A stretch of 64,000 nucleotides of DNA from Euglena gracilis (GCA_039621445.1 CP154956.1:93064648-93128647); one strand, 5' to 3'; positions 20,702 to 31,677 are shown, counted from the first letter of the stretch. Program-made: numbers and translations. The notes: a model not told the origin generated them from the sequence alone.

Positions 20702-20924
20702 GTGCGTCCCACCCCCTCCCCTCCTCCCCACACCCCCCACACCCCCCACATCGCCCCCCCCCACCCGGAGTATTGCACGAGGAAAGTTGATAGCTGCAAT
20801 TTTTCCGCAAATTTCCGCAAATTTCCGGATTTTTTTTTCGTTTTTTCCGAAGGCCTCCGATATCGATTCCCCGCGCAGTATTGTGAACCCGCCGTGTGGT
20901 GAGGATTTTCCACGCTCGTATCAT

Positions 20925-21070
20925 ACCTACCCCCGGGAAACTGCCATGCCTGAGAACCTGTCACACCCGGCCTGGGAAGTTGTCAGGCTCCCCGGTAAGC
21001 CAACCTGCCATCACACAAAGTTGTCAGGGCCCCAACCTACGGGAAATTGGCAGGTCCTGCCAACTTCCAA
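20925..21070. mobile_element. Fragment of the CCTACCC/GGGAAACTG family
   Basis: TACCTACCCCCGGGAAACTG at the left, followed by several GTTGTCAGG and CCAACCTGCCA words as at 3378-3538. The right end is missing. Confidence 0.45.
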
Positions 21071-21079
21071 TATCAAGAA

Positions 21080-22240
21080 GCATCCATTCGTACCCCCCCC
21101 CCGTCTAAGCGCCACCCTTTTCTACCCCACCCCATTCTTACCCATCTTTTTAAAGGTCATCTTCTCGGGGAGGCTTATTTGTCCGCCTTTTTAAGAGAGA
21201 TTTCTCGAAATTTTCGCAATTTTAGGAATTTCTGAAAACCGGGTTGGTGATATTGTTGATTTGTGCATCCAAGTGCCTGTGAGTTCAACAGGGGACCACC
21301 AAAATTAGGGAAATTTTCCTTTTGAGCACGAAGCGCCAGATTTTTTTTGGTCAAAAAAATACCCCTTGTCTCAGCACCACCCCCCTGGTTCTTACCCATA
21401 TTTTGACCCCCCCCCGTTTCTTACCAATCTTTTCCGGTGCTTAGACAAGGGGGAGGGGGAGGTACAAAAAAACCAGAAAAAACATATAAAAGTCCTGGTC
21501 TGAAACACCTTTTTTGGATTTAGATTTTTTGGTTTGAAAATTTTGCCAAAATATAATAAATAAAAAAACCCGGCCTTTTAAGTAATAACCCCACCGGCCT
21601 CAGACTTCGGGTGCCCAATTAATAAACCGAGGGCTTGTAAATTTGCAAATGTCAACTGCAAACTATGAAGGGTGGACCCCCCCCAGGTTGTCACCCAACA
21701 ACACAATAAAGAGAGTCCACACCTGGGTGACTGGTTCCTTGGCGACTGGGACAGGGAACAACCAACCAGACCAACCCCAGGTAGGGGGGGGGGGGTGCCA
21801 CGACACGGACAAAAATTATTTCTGGCATCCCTGGAACATGGCCTATCCACCCAAGTTCAAAAAGCCTCAAGAAAAAAAACGGAACTTGAAAAACGTAAAA
21901 AATGCCCCTTTAAATTGTTTTCGCTCAAAATGAATGCCACTCTCCCCACGCCCGAAAAGCATCGCCCTTTGTGTCCCAGTGGGGTTGTGGCCCTGGAAAG
22001 TTGGCAGGTGAGGGCACAGGAGCCCCCCTCCTGTCAAGGAGGGGGGGAAATCCCCCTTCTCAACCCCATACACTCTCTTTCCATCAAACTCCCCGCCTTT
22101 AGGCTTTTGGGGTGGCCCCCAAGCAAAAGCTCCGTTGGGTTCCTGCCTGGGAACGGTCAGAGTTCCTGGCGCCTGCGACCTGACATTTGATCATTTTGAC
22201 CCATTTTGCCCGTTTTTTTTTTCAATTTTTTTTCTCCTTT
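21080..22240. other. Spacer with reversed family fragments
   Basis: Holds a reverse-oriented GATGCCAGAAA core near 21810-21835 (ATTATTTCTGGCATCCCTGG on +) and poly-C words. No exon could be supported. Confidence 0.35.
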
Positions 22241-22254
22241 TCCTAAGCCAGTCC

Positions 22255-22561
22255 CAGGGCGATCCATAAGGGACGGGAAAAGAAATTTTTCCCTCAGGGA
22301 CCGCCCCTTGAGGACCGCCCTTAGGCCTAAGGGACGGCCAACGGCCGATCCGGGGATCGAACGGGTCTCAAAATTTTAAAAAGTCGGAAATTTGGGTGGA
22401 TGGGCGATGGTCCAAGGATGCCAGAAATCACTTTTTCCCCGAAGTCCAACCCATTTTTGTCAAAATCTGGCCATTTTTTCGTCTGTTTTTTCTTATGACT
22501 TTTTAACTGACCGTCCTGGGACGGGAAGTTTTTTGTTGTTTTTTCGTTAAGGACCGCCCTG
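22255..22561. mobile_element. hAT-like MITE, CAGGGCGGTCC family, copy 1
   Basis: Left end CAGGGCGATCC, right end GGACCGCCCTG. Flanks gccagtcc and gtcagtcc match at 7 of 8 positions, an 8-bp target duplication. The interior carries CGGCCGATCCGGGGATCGAA and GGATGCCAGAAATCAC. On the minus strand the first block gives GTTCGATCC, a polymerase III B-box-like word. Confidence 0.75.
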
Positions 22562-22754
22562 GTCAGTCCTCAGGGGGTATTATTTGGGTGGGCATTATAA
22601 CTGCGGAAAAATTTGGGGACGGGGTTGATGGTTCATTTTTTGCATGTTTTTTTTTCCAGTTTGCATGCAGGATTTCCCCCCCCCCCGTGTGCAGCGTTGC
22701 ACCCCGGGGAGGAGGAGGGGGCTGGGGTCTACGGCGGCGCTCCCATCGCTGCAG

Positions 22755-22915
22755 GGCTGCCAGAGCGCGTGCGCCCTGGCGGAGTACGCCGAGACCTCCC
22801 CCCTCAACCAGCCAGTCCGCCCTGCAAGCCCACCGCCGCCGCCGTCCCTGGGGCCCACTGTCAATCCAACAACAACAAACCGACAAGTGCGCGTTCAGGG
22901 GGTTCGGAGGGAACG
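22755..22915 (+). CDS. Exon, Cys-containing then Pro-rich
   Basis: Acceptor cccatcgctgcag, strong donor GAACG|GTGAGC, phase 0 to 2. Starts GCQSACALAEYAETSPLNQ, continues PVRPASPPPPPSLGPTVNP, then a basic tail RQVRVQGVRRE. Two Cys four residues apart, then a linker. Entry phase matches the exit of the 20.5-kb exon. Confidence 0.45.
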
Positions 22916-23085
22916 GTGAGCACCCGACGTGCAAAGCCCTCCTCCACACCTGCAAAGCCCCCCACCTATGAACCGGGGTCTGTGTTGTGCTGAGCTCTTC
23001 CCCTGCTTGATGGTGCCATGAGGCTGCTGATGTTGGGGCCACGTGGCTGCCGGCGGGCATGCGGCCGGGCCGGCCCGGCGGCCTA

Positions 23086-23270
23086 AACCCCCCCCCAAAT
23101 AACACCCCCCCCCCTGGTGTGTTATTTGGGCACCTGAACTGGGGCCCCAGGGGGGGGGTGTTATTTGGGCGAGGGGTGTTATTTTTACATGGAAAACCAA
23201 AGAAAAACGGGGGGGTGTTATTTGGGCGCTCAAAATCGGCCCCCGAGGGAGGGGTGTTATTTGGGGGGGT
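23086..23270. mobile_element. TA-flanked element, AAATAACACCCC family
   Basis: Left AACCCCCCCCCAAATAACAC, right GTGTTATTTGGGGGGGT, TA outside both ends (23084-23085, 23271-23272). The interior repeats GGGGTGTTATTTGGG five times in one orientation. 185 bp, non-coding. Confidence 0.7.
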
Positions 23271-23744
23271 TACCGTCCCCATCGCCCCCCCCCCCACTGT
23301 CTGCCATGGCTCCAAATGAAGTCGAGGGGCAAAGCTCAGTGGGCACAACCCAAACATCAAACCGCAAATAAGAACGACACAGATACGCAGAAGGCCGAAA
23401 TGGGAGGTGCCTTTGGGAGGGAGGGGGAGGGAAGGATGGCGGGCTGCCGGCGGGACGTCCTCATCTCGCGCGGGGCAGTCCCCGCCGTGGTGGGGCCATG
23501 CCATTTCTTGGCGGGTTGTGTACCTCCGCCCCCCTTGTCCAGCGACTGAGCTTGTCCAACGACCACCCCCTGGTCAGAAGCGGTCTTTTTGTTTACGATG
23601 TTGGTACCATACGCATGGGAAGAATTGTGTGATTAATTTTGCCTTTTTTCTTTTGGCATTTTTTTGTTTCATTTCTGTAGTTGCATTTTTCTGTCATTTG
23701 CTAGGGTTGACCACCATAAACTGGTTGTGAATGCCCAAAATTGT

Positions 23745-24225
23745 TCAAAAAAGGCCAAAAAATGGTGTGCAAGATTGCAACCAAACGGCGGAAATTTGCC
23801 AAAGTTGGCCAAAATTTGGCCAAACTTTTTTGGCCACTTTTGTCCACTTTTTGGCTATTTCTTGGCCGCGTTTGGTCAATTTTGGTCACTTTGGTCTCTT
23901 TTTGGCCACTTTTGGTCCGTTTTTGTCCACATTTGGCTTTTTTTTGCCACTGTTTGACATTTATGACATTATGACATGTTTGACAATTATGACATTTTGG
24001 CCATTTTGGCCATTTTTGTGAACTCTTGGCAAAAAAAACGGCCAACAATGACAAAAAGTGGTCAAAAATGACAAAATTTGGCCAAAAAAAAATGGCCAAA
24101 AGTGATCAAAAACACTTAAAAGTGGCCAAAAATGGTCAAAAGTGGCCAAAAAAATGGTCAAATATGGCAAAAAATGGTCAAAAGTGGCCAACAACAGCCG
24201 AAAACAGCCAAAAGTGTTCATATAT
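23745..24225. repeat. Imperfect inverted repeat of TTTTGGCCA words
   Basis: The left arm (23810-24015) is built of TTTTGGCCACTTTTGTCC-type words. The right arm (24020-24215) consists of TGGCCAAAAATGGTCAAAAG-type words, its reverse complement. A transcript could fold into a long irregular hairpin. A sister structure is at 28075-28625. Confidence 0.75.
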
Positions 24226-24343
24226 CCCCAGGTGTGGACACTTTTTTTATCGACCTGTGGTCCACCCCCCTTGTCTAACGACCACCCCCCCCCTGGTCGA
24301 GACGAACATTAGTGGTCGTTGAACAGGGGGGGGGAGGTATGTG

Positions 24344-24677
24344 CAGGGCGGTCCATAAGGGATGGGAAATTTTTTTTTTCGTGAAGGACCGCCCCTTGAG
24401 GACCGCCGCCCCCCCCCCCCGGCCAAAGGGCCGGCAAGGGCCGGCGAAGGGTCGAACGGGATGTGAACGGGGGTCAAAAATTAAAAGGTCGAAAAACGCA
24501 TTTTTGACGTTTTGGGTGGATGGGCGATGGTGCAAGGATGCCAGAAATCACTTTTTTTCCCCGAACTGGACCCATTTTGGCCGAAATTTGGCCACTTTTT
24601 GGTCTGGGCTTCCCTGCAGATTTTCCAATGAATGTGTCGGGATGGGGAGTTTTTTTTTTCGCTTAAGGACTGCCCTG
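24344..24677. mobile_element. hAT-like MITE, CAGGGCGGTCC family, copy 2
   Basis: Left CAGGGCGGTCC, right GGACTGCCCTG. Flanks ggtatgtg and ggtgtgtg match 7 of 8. Interior GAACGGGGGTC, GTTTTGGGTGGATGGGCGAT and GGATGCCAGAAATCAC. A TG microsatellite starts inside the right-hand target duplication. Confidence 0.75.
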
Positions 24678-24772
24678 GGTGTGTGTGTGTGTGTGTGGGT
24701 GGGTGGGTGGGTGTGTGGGTGGGTGGGTGCGTGTGTGTGTGTGTGTGTGTGTTTGTGTGTGTGTCAGGGCGT
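24678..24772 (+). repeat. TG / GGTG microsatellite
   Basis: GTGTGTG runs with GGTGGGTGGGTG interruptions, immediately outside the preceding element. Confidence 0.95.
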
Positions 24773-24779
24773 CGCTTAA

Positions 24780-25140
24780 GCCGAAGTGGACCCCATCCCC
24801 CGGGGGGGGTCCAGCCAGCCAGCAGCCTTTTTCCAGCCTCGGACCCCTCCCCCCCCCCATCAACGAGTTTCAACGAATCACCTTCGGGCGGCTTCGGGCG
24901 GACCCATCAACGAATCACCTTCAGGCGGCTGGACAGTAACGGATTTTTCGCTTTCGGGGGTCCAAAAAATGGCCTCTACCGACACCCTGCCCGTCCCCCC
25001 CCCCCGGGATGATGGCTGAATGTTTTTTTTGGCTTTGTGCCCCCTGGGGCGGGGATCAGCCAGCAGTCTTTGTTCAGCCAGCCCAAATTTTCGAGCCTCT
25101 GAGCTGGACGGGTCTTTGAGCGACGCCCTGCTCGAGAATT
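24780..25140 (+). repeat. Dispersed block: GTCCAGCCAGC...TTCAGCCAGCCC
   Basis: Two partial copies (24783-24860 and 25035-25130) share GCCAGCAGNNTTTNTTCAGCC, GAGCTGGAC and GAGCGACGCCNTG with a third at 52655-52755. The sense is the same in all three. No coding frame is conserved. Confidence 0.5.
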
Positions 25141-25314
25141 GTGAGTGGCCAAGGATTATGTTTTTCAGGCGGAAAATTTCAAGTTTTTTACGGGGTTTTC
25201 AAGGTTTCTTAACATGTTTTAGGGCATTTTTGACCAAAAAAAAAAGGATTTTGGGGTTCATTTTTAGTGCTATTTAAGGCGCCTTAACAAATGGGTTTGC
25301 TCGTGAGTGACCAG

Positions 25315-25465
25315 GGGAGGGGGGTCGGCCAAGCACTCGTATGGCTGGGGCGGCTGGCGGCCCTCCAGGCGGGCGATCGGCCCACCACCCTCAGCCTGCT
25401 CCACTCCCTGCGGCCGCTCTGCGCCAACAGCAGCCTGGCCCGCGACGCGCTGCGTGCCGCCGGAG
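25315..25465 (+). CDS. Exon, Leu/Ala-rich helical segment with an NSS sequon
   Basis: Acceptor gagtgaccag, donor GCCGGAG|GTGGGC, phase 0 to 1. Reads GQALVWLGRLAALQAGDRP, TTLSLLHSLRPLCANSSLAR, then DALRAAG. Leu spacing suggests amphipathic helices. One Cys and one NSS. The minus strand is also open, but the hydrophobic periodicity and splice sites favour +. Confidence 0.45.
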
Positions 25466-26134
25466 GTGGGCCACTCCCTCCGCGGGGCGTCGGGCCCGCC
25501 CCCGCCGCCCCGTCCAGGGCCGGGGAACGGGGCGTGTGCCGGCTCTGCACGGGGTTTGGTGGCCTCCGGGCTGGCGCTCGCCAATTTGGCGGAATATTGT
25601 ACGCCAAACCATTTTGGTTCCCTCGGGCAAGATGTGGTCAAGAAAATGATGTCCAGGTGAAAAAAGATAGTTCGGGCTTCTGCCTTTCATGTAATCTGTA
25701 TGACTTTTGGCCTGGGAAAATCGAGATGTCGAATTTTTTTGATTTAGGTGGGTTCCATTCTTGTCCTGCCCAGATGGTTTTTTTTTGAGAATTTCTCGAT
25801 CCTGGTTTCTTTGAGACCCTTTTTCCCAAAAATATTGATGCTTTACAGTCCTGCCCAGTTGCGCTTATCAGGCGGCAATTTTATTTCAATAAAACTCCCA
25901 GGGGATGGGGTACTGCTGGCTGGAAGGTTGTGGCTTGCTGGGGAAGCCTCCAGGCAGGCCGTAGCGTGTTGCAGTCAAACTTTTCAGAAATTTGCCTGAG
26001 AAATAGATACAACCCAGCTGGATTTGGACTTTTTCCCTCAGGTGCTGGCAGCTTCCAATTGGAATCCCCCCCGGGCCTCCCACACCCCAAGATTTTTCCT
26101 TCAGCTTCAATCATTGGTCTGTTTCGTTGTCTTA

Positions 26135-26581
26135 AACCCCCCCAAAAATAAGACCCGGGTCTTATTTTTTGGGTCCGTTGCTGGAGGCCTCCAGGGGGGG
26201 CCTTATTTTTGGGGGGGGGTCTTATTTTTGGATTTTTTCTTGACCGACCTTGGCCCGAAAAAACACCATTTTTCAGGTTCCCGAGAGTGCTAAATTTTTT
26301 CCTTCGGCGCTTCGCGCCATGTGTAAATTGGTGTAATTTGACATTTACCCTGTTTTTTCCACTTCAAAAATCTGAATTTTTTTGAAATTTCATCATTTTT
26401 GTGCATGAAATTGGGGTTTTTGGTAATTTTTCAGGGAAAAATTTCACCGTCCCCGGCGCTTTGCGCCGTCAAGGGGGGTCTTCTTTATGGGGGGGGGGGG
26501 TCTTATTTTTGGATTTTTGCTCGATTGGCCCAGGGGGGTCTTATTTTGGGGGGGGGGGGGTCTTATTTTTGGGGGGGGGTT
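26135..26581. mobile_element. TA-flanked element, AAAAATAAGAC family, full copy
   Basis: Left AACCCCCCCAAAAATAAGAC, right GTCTTATTTTTGGGGGGGGG then TT, TA at 26133-26134 and 26582-26583. The 447-bp interior has GGGGTCTTATTTTTGG repeated, and two hairpin-like words, CGGCGCTTCGCGCC and CGGCGCTTTGCGCC. No coding frame. Confidence 0.75.
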
Positions 26582-26882
26582 TAGGCAGACGGCGGACCAT
26601 CACAGAACATTCAAAACCCCATTTATGGGTGCTTGAAGGGTCGCAGTGACCATCCAATCAAACGTATTTTTTTTCCGAAAGATGCCTTTCCTCGTCGTGT
26701 TGAGGGAAACAGTGTGAGCCGTGAAAACAAATTTGCTTCCAAAATCTCAGAACAATCAACCCAAGACATGTGAAAATTATGTGTATGTAGTAATTATATG
26801 TATTATCATGTAAAAAAAAGATATGTCGGACGGATGCGAATTTTCTGTTGACACTGACACGCAGCCTATTATGGCGTTGCAG

Positions 26883-26978
26883 GAGTGCAGACGCTTGCGA
26901 AGTTGGCCGTCAGCTTTGCCACCGACCCCCTCGTGCTCTCCACCGTCAGCGCACTGCAACAATTCCTGTTTCCCCCTG
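26883..26978 (+). CDS. Exon, symmetric 1-1, Ala/Leu/Thr-rich
   Basis: Acceptor atggcgttgcag, donor CCCCCTG|GTGTGT, 96 nt, phase 1 to 1. Reads VQTLAKLAVSFATDPLVLS then TVSALQQFLFPP. The composition is clearly protein-like and the other two frames give incoherent Cys/Pro mixtures. First of the long run of 1-1 exons. Confidence 0.6.
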
Positions 26979-27528
26979 GTGTGTGTGCCTACTGCACGTT
27001 GCGGTCGAATGCACTGTTCATAAGGTTGATATAAGGAGGTTGTTCGGGTTGAGATGGTAAGGGTCCCCCCATCCCCCTTGACCATTGGGAGAGCAGTCGT
27101 CTGGACACCCCCTCCAGAATGCCTGGCACAAGTTTCATTTTCGGGAAAGTCTTTTTGGGGTGCTGTGGACAAGGAAGTGTCGACCCCGGATACAATGACT
27201 CGGCCTGATTTGCTTCCATGGTCTGCCCCCTACCGGGACCTTTGGCCGGATGAGGGGGGGGCTCCACCCCAAAATGCTGAATCAGAAGGCACCGCAAACC
27301 CCAGGGCCTGGTCAGGCACTCCCACACCCCCAGCTTCGACAGGGTTGGGCACAATGCGAAGACTGCCCAGGCACTGGGCCAAGGCGTTCCAGCGCTGAAG
27401 GTGCCGGAAGGCCCTCCCGAAAGGCACTCTCAGAAGGCCTCCCGGGCCCTCCGAGCCCCCCGCCACGCCTCCCCAGGGTTTCACCCTGGCCGGAAGAAAA
27501 ATCCAAAAAGCACACTGGACAGCAGATT

Positions 27529-27635
27529 CTTAATTTCTTAAGTCTTAATTTCTTAATTCTTAATTTCTTAATTCTCAATTTCTAATCCTTAATTTCCTAA
27601 TTCTCAATTTCTTAATTCTTAATTTCTTTCTGGGG
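27529..27635 (+). repeat. Minisatellite, CTTAATTTCTTAATT unit
   Basis: About seven imperfect 14 to 15-base units (TTAATTTCTTAATTC). Confidence 0.9.
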
Positions 27636-27805
27636 TTAAGGACCGCCCAGCTGGTGGCAGCTACTCCTCCCCAGACCGCCTGCTGCAGTCTGGCACAGGG
27701 ACTGCCCCCGCCCGCTGTTCGTTCAAGAAGGCACGCCGTCGCTTCGCTTCAGTTCCGGGCGCTGAATGGTGGATGCATCATTTGATGCGTGGGTTCTCTT
27801 TCCAG

Positions 27806-27869
27806 CCCCCAGTGAATCGCCCTCCGCCAGCCCCAGCGAATCGCTCAGTCCCAGCCTTACATTCATTTG
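27806..27869 (+). CDS. Ser/Pro linker exon 1
   Basis: Acceptor gttctctttccag, phase 1 entry. Reads A-PSESPSASPSESLSPSLTF. Donor choice is unclear: ATTTG|GTGTGG leaves phase 2, while an earlier CTCA|GTCCCA at 27847 would keep phase 1. Same SxSPS pattern as the later linker exons. Confidence 0.45.
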
Positions 27870-27954
27870 GTGTGGACACCATACTGGCATTTTGCGGTTT
27901 GCCTGTTGTCGCCCTCGAAATAATTTTTTGGTCCACCCCGAGCAAGCCCCTGCG

Positions 27955-28710
27955 CCGACTGTAGCCGACCGCAGCCGACCACGCAACTTTTTCCGAATTG
28001 ATGCCAATTTTTTTTGAGAATGAGGCATTAGGGTAATTTTTACCCCAGATTTTGAGATTTCCTGGCACATCTGGCTCATGTGGTCACTTTTTGCCACTTC
28101 TTGCCATTTTGGGTCGCTTTTACCTACCTCCTTTTGGCCCATTTGTCACCATAATTCACCCATTTTTGACCTTTTTTTGACTTCTTTCGACTTCTTTTGC
28201 CCACTTTTGGTAATTTTGGGCCATTTTGTCTTTCTTTTGGGCCATTTTGTCTTTCTTTTGGGCCATTTTGGGCCATTTTGGGCCATTTCAAACCACTTTC
28301 AGCATTTTTTTTGTTATTTTTGCCTGTTTTTGGTCATTTTTGGTTCATTTTGACCATTTCTGACCATTTTGTGCCAGTTTGTGGGATAGCGGGTGCACTT
28401 TGCAAGTGTAGCTTCTGGTGTCGCAAAAAAGAGTGGCCAAAAGCAGCCAAAAGTAGTCAAACAGAGCCAAAAGTGGCCAAAAGTAAACAAAAGTGGCTGT
28501 AAGTGACCAAAATTGGCCAGAGGCAGCATAAAAACCAAAAGTGGCCAAAGGTATTCAGGAATACTCAAAAACATCCAAGGAGCAGCAACAAGCAGCAAAA
28601 AGCGACCAAAAGTGACCAAAAGCAAGAGTGGGTTGGCAGGTAAACATTTGCCGACCGCTGCCGACCGCAGCCGACCACAGCCGATCGCAGCCGACCGCGG
28701 ACTAAATTTC
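27955..28710. repeat. TTTTGGCCATT inverted repeat framed by GCCGACCGCA words
   Basis: The left arm (28075-28375) has GGGCCATTTTGGG words and the right arm (28430-28625) has AAAAGTGGCCAAAAG words. The outer sequence on both sides repeats GCCGACCGCAGCCGACCAC. Same design as 23745-24225. Confidence 0.65.
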
Positions 28711-28905
28711 GGAATCCGTCACCGAGCCAGGGGTGCAATTCCTTTTTTCCCCCGTTTTTGTGGCTATTTGCATTTTCTGCGTCACCCGTTTTTTGAGGGT
28801 CTGTGTTGCTCCCCCTCCAGCTGCACCAAAAACACGATGAATGATTGCGCCTTGCAGTTTTTGTGAACTCCCCAAATGAATGTCTGGCCCCAGTCAATCA
28901 TTCAG

Positions 28906-28959
28906 CCCCAGCCTCTCGCTCAGCCCCAGCAACAGCCAGGCCACTCCCGCCAGGAGCGG
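28906..28959 (+). CDS. Ala/Pro or Ser/Pro linker exon 2
   Basis: Acceptor caatcattcag, donor GGAGCGG|GTTGGA, 54 nt, phase 1 to 1, giving A-PASRSAPATARPLPPGA-G. The overlapping frame reads SPSLSLSPSNSQATP, closer to the neighbours, but would need the acceptor at 28893 and phase 2. Both are repeat-like, and the symmetric 1-1 reading is preferred. Confidence 0.4.
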
Positions 28960-29179
28960 GTTGGAATCGTGGCTGCGTTCAACTGAACTTTCAGCAGAAC
29001 TTTTGATACGAAAGTCATGCCTGTGGATTTTTTTGGTTCACGCCCACCCCAGAATTGCGCAAAGTCCAACGTTCATTTTCAACGTGATTTTTTCCTGCTC
29101 ATTTTTTCCGTCGCTTTTTGCTTTTTCGGGGAGGTTTATGTTGCATTTATCCCCACCGTGCAATGACCTATTTCACCAG

Positions 29180-29260
29180 CCCCAAGTGATGACCACCCCT
29201 GGGGGGGGTCTGGCCCTAGCCCCAGCCCCAGCCCCAACGCCAGCCTGAGTCCCAGTCCTG
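29180..29260 (+). CDS. Ser/Pro linker exon 3
   Basis: Acceptor gacctatttcaccag, donor AGTCCTG|GTGTGT, 81 nt, phase 1 to 1. Reads PSDDHPWGGSGPSPSPSP then NASLSPSP. Contains one NAS sequon. Extended, probably O-glycosylated linker if extracellular. Confidence 0.55.
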
Positions 29261-29294
29261 GTGTGTGGGTGTGTGTGTGTTGGTATTGTGCCTA

Positions 29295-29490
29295 AACCCC
29301 CCCCAGGAAACTGTCATGCCCGAGAACCTTGTCAGGATCCCGCCCGGGAAACTATCAGGGTCCCAGGTACCGGCCAACCTGTCAGGGTCATTTTTCATTG
29401 ACCTTCCCGTGAAATGCCCTACCCGGGAAATTGTCAGGGTCCCGCCCGGAAAAATGTCAGGGTCCCCGGTACCGGCCAACCTGTCAGTTG
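29295..29490. mobile_element. Fragment of the GGGAAACTGTCAGGGTCC family
   Basis: TAAACCCCCCCCAGGAAACTG at the left, then CCCGCCCGGGAAACTATCAG, CCGGTACCGGCCAACCTGTC and further copies. No clean right end. Confidence 0.5.
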
Positions 29491-29989
29491 TCAGGGTCCC
29501 TCAGTCCTGCATGGCACCACACAGGTTCATTTAACCCCTGTGTAGCTCCCTTGGGGATGAAAGCGGGTGGGTAGTTCATGCCGCTGCCCCCCCAGGAAAC
29601 CTCAGGCATTCCCTGGCTTTTTTGTTAAACTAAATCAAATGTTCTGAAGGGTTTTCAACCAGGGACATTTTCTTGGGGTTATGGAAGCAATTTTCCCGTT
29701 TCGTTTGAAAACGAAGCCCGTTGCCAGGAGACTGGATGACAGTGTGGGGCAAGCGGCAGAAAGAACCGCACGACTTTCAGGGGAAAGGGGTGGTGCAGTC
29801 AAGGCAAAGCGCAGTCAAGGACACGCTTCGCCTCCTGCTCGCAAATGTAACCCCCCCCCGCCCCACGACATGAAGCTTATCTGAACAATCCATTTGGGTG
29901 ATCACCCAACCTCTCCCATTGTCTAATAGGCAAAGCTTGAAGTTTCTGGAAGGCAGAGGCAAGAGGGATAGTTTTGATGAGGGATTTTC

Positions 29990-30200
29990 TAAAGTTTGGA
30001 CTCCCTGGGGGGGGGGGAGCAGGTCAGGCTGACCAGAGGCGTTTTCCCTGCCTGCAGTCAGGTTGGTTTTTTTTTTCGCCTCTTTTCGGCGCAAAGCACC
30101 GAAACTTTTCAAAACTTTTTTCGACCCCAAAATTGACCCCCAAAAAGTGGTCCCCAACCCCCCTCCGGACCTCACAACCCGATACCGGGGGGGGGGTATC
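29990..30200 (-). repeat. Dispersed repeat, inverted partner at 52255-52415
   Basis: Shares, in reverse orientation, GGGATTTTCTAAA, CAGGTCAGGCTGACC, TTTCCCTGCCTGCAGTCAG, CGCCTCTTTTCGGCGCAAAG and TTTTTTCGACCCCAAA with the copy at 52.3 kb. Over 140 bases recognisably related. Confidence 0.65.
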
Positions 30201-30373
30201 CGCTGGGTGGGTTGGAGGGACGTATGGCCCTGGTGGATGGGTCAGCCCCCATGGGGGGGGGGGTGCATGGTGTGTGTTGTGTGTTGGTTTGGGCACAGGG
30301 AAATTGTCCGACCCCCAAGGGGAGCACTCAGGATAGCTCTGCACCGGACACTTTTGTTCCCCCCCGCATGCAG

Positions 30374-30430
30374 CGAGCGAGCCGCCCGTCAGCAACTCCC
30401 CAGCCAATTGGAGCCTCAGTGCCAGCCCAG
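30374..30430 (+). CDS. Ser/Pro linker exon 4
   Basis: Acceptor cccgcatgcag, consensus-like donor AGCCCAG|GTATGT, 57 nt, phase 1 to 1. Reads SEPPVSNSPANWSLSASP, with one NWS sequon. One of the cleanest exons in the window because of the donor. Confidence 0.6.
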
Positions 30431-30888
30431 GTATGTGTGCTCACCCCTTGTGCTATTTCACTGCCTGGAAGTTTGTCGGTTTGTCTCTCAGGGAATACGC
30501 GCTTCCTATCAAAGGCTCATGTTAGGTACGGGAAGTATTCCTGCCTCTCTGAGGGTCGGATTTTCCAAACGTTTTTCAAATTTGGTTTGATATAGTAGCT
30601 TCCAACGTGGCACACAAATGCATGTCGGATCACTGGAACAAAGAGCTATTGTGTGTTTTGCCTGTTTATCTGGGGCCGGGACATGGCGTGCTACTGCTGG
30701 CAATTTTGGAGAGAGAAAAAGCCGCTGAATCAAGAGGCCCCAAACTGTGTTGATGGGGGGCTAGGGGTGGGGGGGTAGATGGAGGGGGGGTGGGTGGATG
30801 TGTGCGTGTGTTTGTGTGCATACGGCTGCATGCAATGTACACAATGGGTGGGTGGGTCGGTCGGTCGGTAGGTGGGTGCTCATTTGTA

Positions 30889-31677
30889 CAGACTTTCAGT
30901 TAGTGCGCCGCGCAAAATTTTTTCTGTGCGCCGCAAGCGCCGCAGCAAAAAATACACCGTGCGCCGCATGCACCGCAGCAAAAAATTTCCGTGCGCCGCA
31001 AGCGCCGCAGCATTATTTTCACCATGTGTTGTAAGCACCACATTTTAATTTCACTTTTCTTCCCCTGTCCGGCCTCTTTGATACTTTCTTGACCGGTGCC
31101 GAGAAGGGCAAGGCGACAGGGAGTGAACTTTTGTGCGATCTCTTTGTTCGTCTTTGCAGGCTTTTTCAGAAAATGTCTGACAATTTGAGTTTATCGAGCA
31201 GATCATCAAGTGTTGAAGACCCTCCGGCGAGCAAAGCGCAATGCACGCTGGAGGGAAATAAATTCAAATTTGTGCCCAACAGGGGTCAGAAAGGAAAGAA
31301 GATAAAACGGATTTTTCAAAAGAACTGGAAGGAGGGTCGTGAATGGTTGCAGTACGATGCAGCCATGTGGTGCAGTACGATGCCAGCCTGTGGTGGGTTG
31401 GCTGGCATCACTGTCATCGTTGTTTTTGAAAACAGTGAGGCTGGTGCTACCATGGTGAAGCACAGCTTCGCCAAAAGCCCAGGTGTGAGCGCCTTTGTGG
31501 TTCAAAGTGCACCACAATAAAATTTCAGGAAAAAATTGTGTGTGCCGCAAGCGCCGCAGCAATAAAAATTTTTGCGCCGCAAGCACCGCAGCAAAATTTT
31601 GTCTATGCACCGCAGGCGCTGCAGAAAAAAAATTTGCGCCGCACAGAACTTCCTGAGGCGCACTAACTGAAAGTCTG
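30889..31677. mobile_element. hAT transposon, 789 bp, perfect 8-bp target duplication
   Basis: Perfect 21-bp terminal inverted repeats begin CAGACTTTCAGTTAGTGC. The duplicated target catttgta stands at 30881-30888 and 31678-31685. Both subterminal regions carry repeated GTGCGCCGCAAGCGCCGCAG words, the kind of clustered site hAT transposases bind. The interior holds a partial transposase ORF (31173-31520). The catalytic part is missing, so the copy is non-autonomous. The intact ends suggest insertion was not ancient. Confidence 0.9.
31173..31520 (+). CDS. Truncated hAT transposase, TTF/BED-like zinc-finger region only
   Basis: ATG at 31173 in a frame open since 31089, stop at 31518-31520. About 115 residues. 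Polar N-terminus (LSLSSRSSSVEDPPA), a basic stretch (GQKGKKIKRIFQKNW), then WKEGREWLQYDAAMWC followed by a second Cys. The pattern F..W...WL.YD...M.C...C, with a later K...H..S, resembles the N-terminal TTF-type finger found in hAT-related proteins. No DDE-type catalytic or dimerisation domain follows before the right end. A tttgcag just upstream could be an acceptor, so this may be one exon of a longer ancestor. Confidence 0.5.
   Translation: MSDNLSLSSRSSSVEDPPASKAQCTLEGNKFKFVPNRGQKGKKIKRIFQKNWKEGREWLQYDAAMWCSTMPACGGLAGITVIVVFENSEAGATMVKHSFAKSPGVSAFVVQSAPQ

Noticed and set aside
19641-20902. Very long open frames of repeated MYVC / YIHT residues on both strands
   Set aside because: They arise from the ATGT tetranucleotide array, which has no stop in any phase.
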